A stretch of DNA of 64,000 bases, from the NCBI GenBank assembly GCA_910588895.1, contig CAJUSS010000004.1:1-64000 (forward strand), in the 5' to 3' direction. The notes beneath the pieces were generated by a model. It had not been told where the DNA came from. It searched no databases and was given only the letters and a program-made list of their open reading frames with translations. Shown one piece after another: positions 16,120-24,040 of this stretch; position 1 is the stretch's first letter, and each line of letters opens with the position of its first letter. The translations under genes were made by a program, and so were the position numbers. This DNA comes from an uncultured Lachnospiraceae bacterium (GTDB lineage: Bacteria > Bacillota > Clostridia > Lachnospirales > Lachnospiraceae).

Positions 16120-16656
16120 TTACAGATGCATGTTCAGACCGGAAACACCGCTTAAGTTTCCGCCGGACAGGAGATCTTGAAAATCGCCGGACAGTTCTAC
16201 GGACCGCGGTGTCGCGATAAAGATATAGTTCGAGATCTTTTGCAGATTGCCTTCCATCGAGTAGGTGGCACCTGAAGTAAAATCGATGATCCTCTGAGCG
16301 ATCTCCATATGGATCCCCTCAAGGTTCAGCACGACTGCTTTTCCGGCCAACAGATAATCACATACTTCTCTGGAATCTTCCATGGAGGTAGGCTTGATCA
16401 TGGTCACCTCCATGCCCCTTTTCATCGGAACGACCTTCGCATTTCGACTATTCTGATAGCGGGACCGGGTATCGACCTCGTCCTCGTAATCATCTTCCTC
16501 TGAACGTCTTGAAAAAAAACTTTTTCTGGGGGCCTCTTCCTCAAACATATCGTCATCATCTAAGTAGTAGTCATCTTCGTCCTCATCTCCACTTAAACGC
16601 AAAGAATTCATCAGTCTGCTCAAAAGGCTTCTCTGGCTCATACTCGTTTTCTCCAT
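16120..16656 (-). CDS. sepF: Cell division protein SepF
   Basis: FtsZ-binding protein that anchors and bundles the Z-ring at the membrane in Gram-positive bacteria. A short amphipathic N-terminus (SQRSLLSRLMNSLRL) should bind the membrane, an acidic linker follows (about 24-70), and the globular SepF domain (about 72-155) has VTMIKPTSMEDSREVCDYLL and AQRIIDFTSGATYSMEGNLQKI. It starts 3 bases after yggS. Either Met1 or Met6 could start translation; GGAG lies nine bases before Met6. Confidence 0.94.
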   Translation of the reverse strand: MEKTSMSQRSLLSRLMNSLRLSGDEDEDDYYLDDDDMFEEEAPRKSFFSRRSEEDDYEDEVDTRSRYQNSRNAKVVPMKRGMEVTMIKPTSMEDSREVCDYLLAGKAVVLNLEGIHMEIAQRIIDFTSGATYSMEGNLQKISNYIFIATPRSVELSGDFQDLLSGGNLSGVSGLNMHL

Positions 16657-16659
16657 TCT

Positions 16660-17340
16660 TTACCTGGAACCGAAAATGCTGGTCCCTACTCGGATCATGG
16701 TAGCACCCTCTTCGATCGCCACTTCATAATCGCCGGACATGCCCATAGACAACACGTCCATATTAACATTATCAATGTTTTTACTTTTCATGTCAACATA
16801 AAATTGAAATAATTTTTTAAATATTTTTCGATTTTCCTCGGAATTTTCGACAAAAGGTGCAATTGTCATCAGTCCGCGGATATGCACATGAGGGAACCGG
16901 CTGATCGCAAGGGCTCCATCCAACACCTCCTCCAGCATAAATCCAAATTTACTCTCTTCTCTCGCCACGTTCACTTCCAGCAGGATATCCACATCCAAGT
17001 CCCGCTTGGCGGCCTCCTCCTCGATCTGCTCCGCTAAGCGGACCGAATCCACCGAATGGATCAGCACTGTCTTATCGATCACCTGCCGGACCTTGTTCCG
17101 CTGCAGATGGCCGATCATATGCCAGCGGATATCCTTTGGCAGGACCTTCTCCTTTTCCAGGATCTCCTGCACCTTATTCTCACCAAGATCTTGCTGCCCC
17201 TGATCATAGACCTCCCGCACCAGCTCCGCCGGTTTGGTCTTGCTGACCGCGATCAGGGTCACCTCCCTTGGATCCCGCCCCGCCCTGCGGCAGGCCGCCT
17301 CTATCCTCTCTCTTACCTCTTGCAGCTGCTCCTTTACCAT
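16660..17340 (-). CDS. yggS: YggS/PLPBP pyridoxal-phosphate homeostasis protein
   Basis: PLP-binding protein without known enzyme activity that keeps vitamin B6 and amino acid pools balanced. The alanine-racemase-like barrel shows the PLP lysine in LIAVSKTKPA, then GENKVQEI, WHMIGHLQRNKV, IHSVDS, MGMSGDYEVAIEEG and MIRVGTSIFG. 226 aa is normal. Bases 16755-16855, inside the frame, are strikingly A/T-rich compared with the rest of the gene while encoding the expected segment, so the composition is odd but the gene looks intact. It sits between the HlyD-like gene and sepF. Confidence 0.94.
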   Translation of the reverse strand: MVKEQLQEVRERIEAACRRAGRDPREVTLIAVSKTKPAELVREVYDQGQQDLGENKVQEILEKEKVLPKDIRWHMIGHLQRNKVRQVIDKTVLIHSVDSVRLAEQIEEEAAKRDLDVDILLEVNVAREESKFGFMLEEVLDGALAISRFPHVHIRGLMTIAPFVENSEENRKIFKKLFQFYVDMKSKNIDNVNMDVLSMGMSGDYEVAIEEGATMIRVGTSIFGSR

Positions 17341-17410
17341 CTGTCTCCACCCCTATCTCTGATGTTTTTCTTCTCTAAGCCTACACGCGGCCAAAACCTA
17401 GCCGCCCGCC

Positions 17411-18928
17411 CTACTGGTAGATCACCTTCCCCTCCTCTGCCGTAGAAGCATCCAGCAGGATATGATCATAGACGGCCAATCCATAGCTCATCCCTTTTTT
17501 GATCGTATAATATTCTTCATTGGCATCCAGCACCTCGATCTGCTTAAAGACGGCATAGCCTTTATTGATGCTGTACACTCCCTGGAGCTGCATGCTGGCT
17601 CCCAGCTGGAAGCGGCCTCCATGCTCGGCGGCCCGGGCCGCACGGGATGCCTCGGTGTCTGCCTCTGCCTCTGTCTCGCCCACCTCGTCCGGTGCGGCGA
17701 TATCTTCGTCTGCCACATTTCCGCCTACAGGCTTTACCAGATAGTCCCCTACCTTCAGCTCCCCATCCCCGCTCACGTCGATGTAATAAAACTCCTCTGT
17801 AGAATAATAGATCGTAGCCGGCACGAACACCGCTGAGGTGCCCTGTTCGGAATAGACCTCCTTCATAAAGCCGGTGGCCGATCGGTCTCCGTCCCCTCCC
17901 TGCGCCAGATAATCGATAGGGACCAGGTAAAAGGTCTTATCGGTCACGGCGCTTATGGGGATCTTAAGACCGGACACCTGTTTGGTCACGATCTCGAACT
18001 GGACATACCGGTCCGAGAGGAACTGGATCATGTACTTATGAAAGTCCAGCTTGCCATAGGCCTTACCGTCAGCACCCAGGATGATCGAGAGATCGCCGGT
18101 GAGCTCCAGATCCCTGCCCATAAAACGGACCCGCAGGGATGTCCCGTCCTGATAGTCTGCCAGGTCTTCCTCCGACAGGGGAAAGACGACCGACCAGTCA
18201 TCGGAGGTCACGATCTTGTAAGCCGGATAGCCGATGGGCACCTTTTTCCCCGACCGGGTGGTCTCCCGTGCATACCCGCTCCGGTCAAACACCTCCTCTG
18301 TGACCTGGGATGGCTCCAGGTCCTCATAGTTGTCGATCGCATAGGAGATCACACCGGCCTGATCGGATAGGACCTGCTGGAAGTTCACGCCGGCCTGCTC
18401 CATCATCACATCCAGGTTATCCAGCGCGCTGAAACTGGCACATTCCATGACCAGTGCCTCCAGGGAATACTTTGCATCGTAGACCGTATCAAACCGCTCA
18501 TCCGAATAGCTGGTACTGAAGGCGGAAAGTTGCTTTTTTATGTTCAGCAGATCCTCCTCGCTCAGTATATCGCCCGATCCCGGGTGCTCGGCCTTAAAAG
18601 CAGCGATCGATCCCGTCTCGTCGATGGAATAGATACTAGTCCCTACGCTTGCCCGCTTTCCCTCCCGCACATAGTAATTGATATCACCAGCCCGGTCCGT
18701 GTATTTCGTAGTCTCATCCCGGAGGATGATCCCGGTATAGCTCTTTACGTTTACGATCCCACCTTCCACCACTTCATAGAATTGGACTTTATCCCGTTTC
18801 ATGTAGGTATAGACACTAAAGCTCATATAAACAAATATGATCGCAAAAAAGATCATCCCCACGTTCATGTGCTGACGCCGCCGGTATGGTACGATCTTCT
18901 GCGGATCCTTTTGCTTTGGATCACTCAT
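17411..18928 (-). CDS. HlyD-like membrane-anchored protein of division cluster
   Basis: HlyD/membrane-fusion-like protein of 505 aa with a basic N-terminus, one membrane helix (about 23-42; MIFFAIIFVYMSFSVYTYM) and a large external part. The stretch after the helix (VVEGGIVNVKSYTGIILRDETT) is the first half of a biotinyl-lipoyl-like fold. A helical segment (about 120-210), the returning beta part and a C-terminal acidic Glu/Ala linker (near 425-445) follow. No transporter gene is adjacent; instead yggS and sepF follow, and this order is known in Clostridia, so a role in division or envelope assembly is more likely than toxin export. That role is inference. Confidence 0.75.
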   Translation of the reverse strand: MSDPKQKDPQKIVPYRRRQHMNVGMIFFAIIFVYMSFSVYTYMKRDKVQFYEVVEGGIVNVKSYTGIILRDETTKYTDRAGDINYYVREGKRASVGTSIYSIDETGSIAAFKAEHPGSGDILSEEDLLNIKKQLSAFSTSYSDERFDTVYDAKYSLEALVMECASFSALDNLDVMMEQAGVNFQQVLSDQAGVISYAIDNYEDLEPSQVTEEVFDRSGYARETTRSGKKVPIGYPAYKIVTSDDWSVVFPLSEEDLADYQDGTSLRVRFMGRDLELTGDLSIILGADGKAYGKLDFHKYMIQFLSDRYVQFEIVTKQVSGLKIPISAVTDKTFYLVPIDYLAQGGDGDRSATGFMKEVYSEQGTSAVFVPATIYYSTEEFYYIDVSGDGELKVGDYLVKPVGGNVADEDIAAPDEVGETEAEADTEASRAARAAEHGGRFQLGASMQLQGVYSINKGYAVFKQIEVLDANEEYYTIKKGMSYGLAVYDHILLDASTAEEGKVIYQ

Positions 18929-18967
18929 GGATCACTTTCCTTTCCTGCATCCTCTCCGATATGCTAC

Positions 18968-18996
18968 ATTATAAAAGGAACTGTCCAAAAAAGCAA
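18968..18996 (-). promoter_or_regulatory. Promoter of HlyD-like/yggS/sepF cluster
   Basis: Minus strand TTGCTT (18996-18991), a 17-base spacer and perfect TATAAT (18973-18968), about 40 bases before the ATG. Confidence 0.75.
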
Positions 18997-19015
18997 GTAC
19001 ACGGACATAGGCATA

Positions 19016-19047
19016 CAAAAAAGCTGCCGCAGAATCTCCACAGCAGC
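19016..19047 (-). terminator. Terminator after P-loop gene
   Basis: On the minus strand GCTGCTGT and GCGGCAGC pair over eight positions (two G-T pairs) around GGAGATTCT and are followed by seven T. It lies about 60 bases past the stop of 19104-19523. Confidence 0.6.
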
Positions 19048-19103
19048 CGCGTTATCTATATGATCACAGATGCGACCAGATGCAAGGATCCCCGCATCGT
19101 CGC

Positions 19104-19523
19104 TTATAGAGAAACGATCACATCTTCCTTTGCGTTGTCCGGAAGCTCGTGGGCATCCATGGATATGCTCAGGACGAAAGTCACATGATACTTCTCACCG
19201 ATCTTTTTCAAAGTCGCGATAGTCTGGGAGATATCCTCTCCCTCAAGGCTGGCCAGCTTCAAAAAGCTGTCTAAGAACATGATCTCCAGATCATGATCCT
19301 GGGATATGATGCCACTCACAAAACCGATAAAGCTCTCCGTAGAATTGACCTGAAATTCATTTACGTTGATCAAACGGATCTTATTGCTCAGTTCATACAT
19401 ATGTTTAGAGCTCTTGTCCAGATATACGATCGAGCCCGTTGCAGTCTTGATCGATCCATTGGCTTTGTCTAACAGATGTTTTGTCTTCCCTTTACCCTTT
19501 CCTCCCGCAATGATCTGAACCAT
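19104..19523 (-). CDS. Small P-loop protein, unknown function
   Basis: Not recognised beyond its fold. The 139-residue protein starts with a Walker A loop (IIAGGKGKGKTKHLLDKA, lysine in GKT) and has a hydrophobic strand ending in Asp (LEIMFLDSF) that could be Walker B. There is no HD, DEAD or AAA sensor motif. It has its own promoter and terminator, so it is a single-gene unit. Similar short P-loop proteins are frequent in Lachnospiraceae as conserved hypotheticals; function cannot be inferred from this context. Confidence 0.7.
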   Translation of the reverse strand: MVQIIAGGKGKGKTKHLLDKANGSIKTATGSIVYLDKSSKHMYELSNKIRLINVNEFQVNSTESFIGFVSGIISQDHDLEIMFLDSFLKLASLEGEDISQTIATLKKIGEKYHVTFVLSISMDAHELPDNAKEDVIVSL

Positions 19524-19581
19524 GATGATCTCCTCCTTTTGTTTATTTAAGTTGCATAAAATATCAGCTGATCATAAAACG

Positions 19582-19610
19582 ATCATAGCATGATCACCCA
19601 AAAAATGCAA
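19582..19610 (-). promoter_or_regulatory. Promoter of P-loop gene
   Basis: Minus strand TTGCAT (19610-19605), 17-base spacer, TATGAT (19587-19582), close to the sigma-A consensus. A possible operator is TGATCATAAAACGATCA within 19569-19586. Confidence 0.7.
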
Positions 19611-19613
19611 TGC

Positions 19614-20594
19614 CTATTTCTCGATCTTCTGGATTATTTCTGTCATGTTCTCGTAGAGCGCAGGGCGGCTCCCCGCTTTCAATACGACGGAGATGTACTC
19701 CTGTCCGGCCATATCCCGGCTGGCCATGATCAGACAGAATCCGGCAGCATTAGTGGTGCCGGTCTTTCCGCTGAAGACCTCCAAGCCCTCCGGGGTCTCC
19801 CGCTCTCCGGTCAGATACCAGTTCCCGCCCTTCCACTCCTTAGAGACGGATCCACCGTTGCGGTCCACATAGTTCGCCGTGTACGCCGTACATCGGGTCA
19901 CCTCACGGAACTTAGGGAGCTTTAATGCCTCGTTAAAGATAAGATACAGGTCGTAAGCGGTGGTATAGTGGGCTGTGTCCGTCAATCCATGGGGATTTGT
20001 AAAATGAGTGCCTGTAGCCCCCAGTCTGGCGGCTTCCTCATTCATCATATCTGCAAATCCGTCGATGCTCCCGGCGATGTGGACCGCGATGGCCGCCCCC
20101 GCATCGTTCCCGGACGGGAGCATCAGCCCATAAAGGAGCTGCTCTAATGTCAATTCATCTCCGGGACGTATACCGCAGAGCGTAGCGCCTGCTTCGGTGA
20201 TCACGGCGGCGTCCGTCACGGTCACCTTATCCTCCAGGTTCCCGTACTTGATCGCCAGGATCGCGGTCATCACCTTTGTGATGCTGGCGGGATAAAGCTG
20301 CTCAAAGGCATTTTTTCCAAAGACCACCTGCTTGTTCGAAAGATCAAAGACCGCGGCGGCCTCTGCGTCCACATTTTCCGCTTCCCAGGTCTCCTCCGCG
20401 CCCAAGACACAGAGGTCACTGGCAAAACCAGCTGCATATCCATCCGCCGCAAGCTCCTGGCCGTAGACCGGAAGGTCCTCATCCGCCCACGCATAAGGCC
20501 GTTCCAATGTGTCTTTTTTGCAGCTGACGGAAAAAAGGACAACATAAGCCAGGCACAGAGCGGCTAAAGCTCTCTTTTTCTCTAAAAACTTCAT
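19614..20594 (-). CDS. D-alanyl-D-alanine carboxypeptidase, lipoprotein-like
   Basis: Low-molecular-weight penicillin-binding protein (DacA/PBP5-type, peptidase S11) that removes the terminal D-Ala from peptidoglycan stem peptides. All three active-site motifs are present: SITK (in YPASITKVMTA), SGN (in LMLPSGNDAG) and KTG (in FSGKTGTTNAAG). The N-terminus has a hydrophobic stretch ending in LFSVSCKK, which reads as a lipobox, so the protein may be lipid-anchored. The C-terminal PBP5 domain is absent and the protein ends soon after the catalytic domain. The ATG at 20594 is used; a TTG three codons earlier is an alternative. It follows mgsA in the shape operon. Confidence 0.88.
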   Translation of the reverse strand: MKFLEKKRALAALCLAYVVLFSVSCKKDTLERPYAWADEDLPVYGQELAADGYAAGFASDLCVLGAEETWEAENVDAEAAAVFDLSNKQVVFGKNAFEQLYPASITKVMTAILAIKYGNLEDKVTVTDAAVITEAGATLCGIRPGDELTLEQLLYGLMLPSGNDAGAAIAVHIAGSIDGFADMMNEEAARLGATGTHFTNPHGLTDTAHYTTAYDLYLIFNEALKLPKFREVTRCTAYTANYVDRNGGSVSKEWKGGNWYLTGERETPEGLEVFSGKTGTTNAAGFCLIMASRDMAGQEYISVVLKAGSRPALYENMTEIIQKIEK

Positions 20595-20639
20595 CTTGCC
20601 CAAACTTTCTACATGCGCACGCGCGCATACATTCTCGTC

Positions 20640-21041
20640 TTACCGATATACTTCCCGCCATTCCAGGTCGCCCCTATCCAGAGCCTTGATCAAAAGCTCT
20701 GCCGTAGCCAGATTCGTAGCCAGCGGGATATTATAGGTATCGCAAAGCCTTACCGCATTGTTCACATCCGGCTCATGGTTCTTCGAAGTCAGGGGATCGC
20801 GCAGGAAGATCACCAGATCCATCTCGTTATGCTCCACCTGCGCCGCCATCTGCTGCTCTCCGCCCAGATGGCCGGCCAGGTATTTATGGACGTTCAGATT
20901 AGCTACCTCCTCGATGAGCCGTCCCGTGGTCCCAGTGGCGAACAGCTCGTGCTTGCTCAAGATCCCTCTGTAGGCGATGCAGAAGTTCTGCATCAATTTT
21001 TTCTTTGCATCATGTGCTATCAGGCCGATATTCATTCTCAT
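20640..21041 (-). CDS. mgsA: Methylglyoxal synthase
   Basis: Turns dihydroxyacetone phosphate into methylglyoxal and phosphate, a bypass of lower glycolysis when sugar phosphates build up. The 133-residue sequence matches the family throughout: IGLIAHDAKK, LFATGTTGRLI, HLGGEQQMAAQV, the catalytic Asp in VIFLRDPL and IPLATNLATAELLI. AAGGAGG precedes the start; Met3 (21035) has better spacing than Met1. It is attached to the rodA end of the shape operon, an arrangement common in Clostridia. Confidence 0.95.
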   Translation of the reverse strand: MRMNIGLIAHDAKKKLMQNFCIAYRGILSKHELFATGTTGRLIEEVANLNVHKYLAGHLGGEQQMAAQVEHNEMDLVIFLRDPLTSKNHEPDVNNAVRLCDTYNIPLATNLATAELLIKALDRGDLEWREVYR

Positions 21042-21049
21042 ACTCCTCC

Positions 21050-22177
21050 TTAATCATATGCGCTTTTCCTCTGTAACCCCACATTCAATACGATCCCCAT
21101 CCCAAGATACATACTGATAAGAGAACTGACACCGTAACTGATAAATGGGAGCGGAAGGCCGGTATTCGGAAATAATTTTGTAGCGACTGCGATATTTGAA
21201 AAGCTCTGGCACCCGATCAGGGCAGCCATGCCTGTACACAGCAGCTTCCCGCTCACATCCTTTGCCCTTCTGGCAGCCAGAAGGCATTCATAGATAACAA
21301 GTAAGAACAAGCCCAGAACGACCAGGCTTCCCACAAACCCCAATTCTTCCCCGATGATAGCGAAGATGAAGTCCGTGGATTCCTCCGAAAGGAAATTTCC
21401 GTTCTTAACGGAAGCAATGGTAGTGTTGTTCAGCCCCTTTCCCCAAAGCTGTCCGGAACCTATGGCCATGACCGAATTATCCTGCTGCAGGTTGGCATCC
21501 TGGTATTTTGCGGGATTGATGAAGCTCAAGATCCGCTGCGCCTGATATCCCCTCAAAAAGGGGATCATCTCATATTGCAGCAGGTAGATAAAGATCGCCG
21601 CCACAGGTGCTAAGACAGCGATCGCGCCAAAGATCCATTTATAGCTCAAGCCGGCAGCAAAGATCATCACGGAAAAGATCATGACCAAGATCAGGCTGGT
21701 CGATAAATTCGGCTCCGCCAGGATCAGGAGCAGCGGCAGTCCAAACAATGCAGCCGTGACCACTAAAAAGGATACCTGATTGATCTTCTCCTGGTATCGG
21801 TCAAAATACCAGGAGAAAAAGATGATCAGGCCGATCTTTGTAAATTCAGAGGGCTGGAGCTGCCCCAGCACAGGCAGTACGACCCAGCGGGTGGCGCCCC
21901 CCCTCATGACCCCGTTGATGAGCACCCACACCAGCAGACCGATGCATGCCAGATAGATGATCACACATATGTTCAGTATCCGGTGATAATCGATCAGGGA
22001 AAGGATGAGGGCGATGGTCAGCCCCGCGCCTATCCCGATCATCTGTCGAGCGACCCTTCCTTCTTCTAACGACCCGGCCGAAGCGCTCCTGATCACCAGG
22101 ACGCCGATCACGCTGAGCGCCAGTGTGCAGATCACCAGGCCAAAACGAAAATATCTGAGTTTATAGTCAAAAAACAT
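21050..22177 (-). CDS. rodA: RodA, SEDS-family glycan polymerase
   Basis: Peptidoglycan glycosyltransferase of the elongation machinery, working with PBP2. The 375-residue protein has about ten membrane helices and the SEDS signatures: the PVLGQLQPSEFTKIG block, EPNLSTSLIL and the C-terminal GLPLPFISYGVSSL. RodA is preferred over FtsW because the gene lies in one operon with PBP2, mreC, mreD and minCDE. It starts 2 bases after minE and ends 8 bases before mgsA. Confidence 0.93.
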   Translation of the reverse strand: MFFDYKLRYFRFGLVICTLALSVIGVLVIRSASAGSLEEGRVARQMIGIGAGLTIALILSLIDYHRILNICVIIYLACIGLLVWVLINGVMRGGATRWVVLPVLGQLQPSEFTKIGLIIFFSWYFDRYQEKINQVSFLVVTAALFGLPLLLILAEPNLSTSLILVMIFSVMIFAAGLSYKWIFGAIAVLAPVAAIFIYLLQYEMIPFLRGYQAQRILSFINPAKYQDANLQQDNSVMAIGSGQLWGKGLNNTTIASVKNGNFLSEESTDFIFAIIGEELGFVGSLVVLGLFLLVIYECLLAARRAKDVSGKLLCTGMAALIGCQSFSNIAVATKLFPNTGLPLPFISYGVSSLISMYLGMGIVLNVGLQRKSAYD

Positions 22178-22179
22178 GT

Positions 22180-22446
22180 TCAGCAGATCCCCTTATCTGG
22201 TATATCAAGGATCGGAAACGCCGCATAAAGGACTCTTTTCGGCCGGCCATTGATGATCCTTATCTCAATGCCTTCCCGATCGATCGTCATGTATTTCGAT
22301 ATGGCACGCAACATGTCATCCTTTATCCTGTCGATCAGCTCCGGGGAACAGTCCACCTTATCCGTGACAAGCACCACCTTGAGCCTCTTTTTGGCCAGGC
22401 TCCCGGAATGATCCCTGCGGATCCTCTGAAATACATCCTTGATCAT
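22180..22446 (-). CDS. minE: MinE, Min-system topological factor
   Basis: Stimulates MinD ATPase and drives MinCD from mid-cell. The 88-residue protein has the anti-MinCD helix region (RLKVVLVTDKVDC) and a C-terminal topological domain (IDREGIEIRIIN), with normal length. Having MinE rather than DivIVA-type control suggests Min oscillation as in E. coli and some Clostridia. Confidence 0.93.
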   Translation of the reverse strand: MIKDVFQRIRRDHSGSLAKKRLKVVLVTDKVDCSPELIDRIKDDMLRAISKYMTIDREGIEIRIINGRPKRVLYAAFPILDIPDKGIC

Positions 22447-22457
22447 CCGTTCCCCTC

Positions 22458-23249
22458 CTAAGCTCTTCTTAGGAGGCTGGTCAGCCGCATGAGGAATCTG
22501 GGCTGATCGGCCAGGCTGAGGAACGGTATCTCCTCCCCCATGATGCGCCGGCAGATGTTTAAGTAAGCTTGTCCGGCCATGGAACCCATGCCCACCAGCG
22601 GTTCTCCCTGATTGGTGGAGATGACGATCGACTCGTCGTCCGGCACCACACCGATCACATTGACCGCGAGGATATCCACCACGTCGTCCATGGACATCAT
22701 ATCCCCTCTCCGCACCATATCCATGCGGATGCGGTTGACGATCAGATCGATCATACCCATATCGGCAGCTTCTAAGAGGCCGATGATGCGGTCTGCATCC
22801 CGGATCGCCGACACCTCCGGCGTGGTCACTACCAGAGCCCGGTCAGCCCCGGCGATCGCGTTCTGAAAGCCTCGTTCGATCCCGGCCGGACAGTCTAAGA
22901 GGATATAATCAAAATCCTCCCGCAGATCGTCGGCCAGTTTCTTCATCTGCTCCGGGCTGACCGCAGTCTTATCCCTGGTCTGGGCAGATGGCAGTAAGTA
23001 CAGGTTCGGATATCTTTTGTCTCTTATGAGGGCCTGCTTCATCCGACAGTTCCCTTCCACAACGTCTACCAGATTGTAGACGATCCGGTTTTCCAGCCCC
23101 ATCACCACATCCAGGTTCCGCAGTCCGATATCCGTATCGATCAGAACGGTCTTCTTGCCCAGGATGGCGAGTCCGGTCCCCACATTTGCAGAAGTGGTGG
23201 TCTTGCCGACCCCTCCTTTACCAGAAGTAATAACGATGACTTCACTCAT
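22458..23249 (-). CDS. minD: MinD, membrane ATPase of division-site selection
   Basis: Deviant Walker A ATPase that recruits MinC to the membrane. SGKGGVGKTT is at the N-terminus, TDIGLRNLDVVMGLE and LLDCPAGIERGFQNA follow, and the C-terminal amphipathic helix (PRFLMRLTSLLRR) is the membrane-targeting sequence. 263 aa is typical. An A/T-rich promoter-like stretch precedes it inside the operon. Confidence 0.96.
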   Translation of the reverse strand: MSEVIVITSGKGGVGKTTTSANVGTGLAILGKKTVLIDTDIGLRNLDVVMGLENRIVYNLVDVVEGNCRMKQALIRDKRYPNLYLLPSAQTRDKTAVSPEQMKKLADDLREDFDYILLDCPAGIERGFQNAIAGADRALVVTTPEVSAIRDADRIIGLLEAADMGMIDLIVNRIRMDMVRRGDMMSMDDVVDILAVNVIGVVPDDESIVISTNQGEPLVGMGSMAGQAYLNICRRIMGEEIPFLSLADQPRFLMRLTSLLRRA

Positions 23250-23273
23250 ATGCTATCCTCCTGCACAAAATAT

Positions 23274-23342
23274 CTATCATGATCAATGATGATAGCTATT
23301 ATATTATACTATACTATATAATTTTGGTTTTTTCCAGTACAA
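23274..23342 (-). promoter_or_regulatory. A/T-rich internal promoter between minC and minD
   Basis: Minus strand TTGTAC (23342-23337) and TATAGT (23318-23313) with 18 bases between, inside a run of TA-rich repeats, could drive minD-minE-rodA-mgsA on its own. A perfect 7-bp inverted pair CTATCAT/ATGATAG (23274-23280 and 23289-23295) lies between this and the minD ribosome site. Confidence 0.45.
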
Positions 23343-23355
23343 TTTCACTAAACTC

Positions 23356-24021
23356 TCACTTAAATTCAAACATATTCAAAAAACTTTTCTTGATCGCTTT
23401 TGTACATATGCTGCCGTCGGTGACGCTGGCGATCATAGGTCCCCGTCCCAGGCGTTTGCTCTTCTCTCCCACCCGGCTGGAGTGCTCCCCGATCCGGATC
23501 TGGATCGGGGCCATGTCCAGAGCCACCACTACAGCGTCGGCATTCCCGGCGGCTCCCGCGAACACGGAACCCTTGAGCTCGCCCAGTATGATGATATTCC
23601 CCTTGGCGGTCACTCTGGCGCCGTGATGGACGTCTCCGATGATCACGATGCTGGCTTCGGATTCCAGACTGTCCCCCCGCTGCAGATCCCCTTTGTAGAA
23701 TTGGCCGGTCTGGGAGCTGAGCTCCATCAGCTTTTCGTTCAATGCCTTTTCGCACCGCCGGATCTGTTCGCCATCCTGGTCGATCAGGCATAGGATCTCC
23801 ACCTGGGAGCTCTCCATGATCGCGTTCACGATCTGGTACTCTTCATTGGGCGTGAGGGCACGCCCTTCCAGAGAAAGGGCCATCTGGACAGAGCCCCAGA
23901 ACTTTGCACTTTCCCGGAACTTTTTCTCGATATCCATCAGGATCTGTTCAAAGGGAGCCTCCGGGTCTAAGTATATGCTCATCCCCGACTTATTTCCCTT
24001 GATCACAACGGTACTGCGCAT
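23356..24021 (-). CDS. minC: MinC, FtsZ assembly inhibitor
   Basis: Blocks Z-ring formation away from mid-cell. The 221-residue protein has an N-terminal MinC_N domain (about 1-100), a linker, and the C-terminal beta-helix with the repeating glycine pattern GDVHHGARVTAKGNIIILGELKG and AGAAGNADAVVVAL. I start it at 24021, eight bases after a GAGG site; the GTG and ATG just upstream are less likely. It begins 19 bases after the PBP2 stop. Confidence 0.93.
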   Translation of the reverse strand: MRSTVVIKGNKSGMSIYLDPEAPFEQILMDIEKKFRESAKFWGSVQMALSLEGRALTPNEEYQIVNAIMESSQVEILCLIDQDGEQIRRCEKALNEKLMELSSQTGQFYKGDLQRGDSLESEASIVIIGDVHHGARVTAKGNIIILGELKGSVFAGAAGNADAVVVALDMAPIQIRIGEHSSRVGEKSKRLGRGPMIASVTDGSICTKAIKKSFLNMFEFK

Positions 24022-24040
24022 GATCATCACCTCAGCTCAT

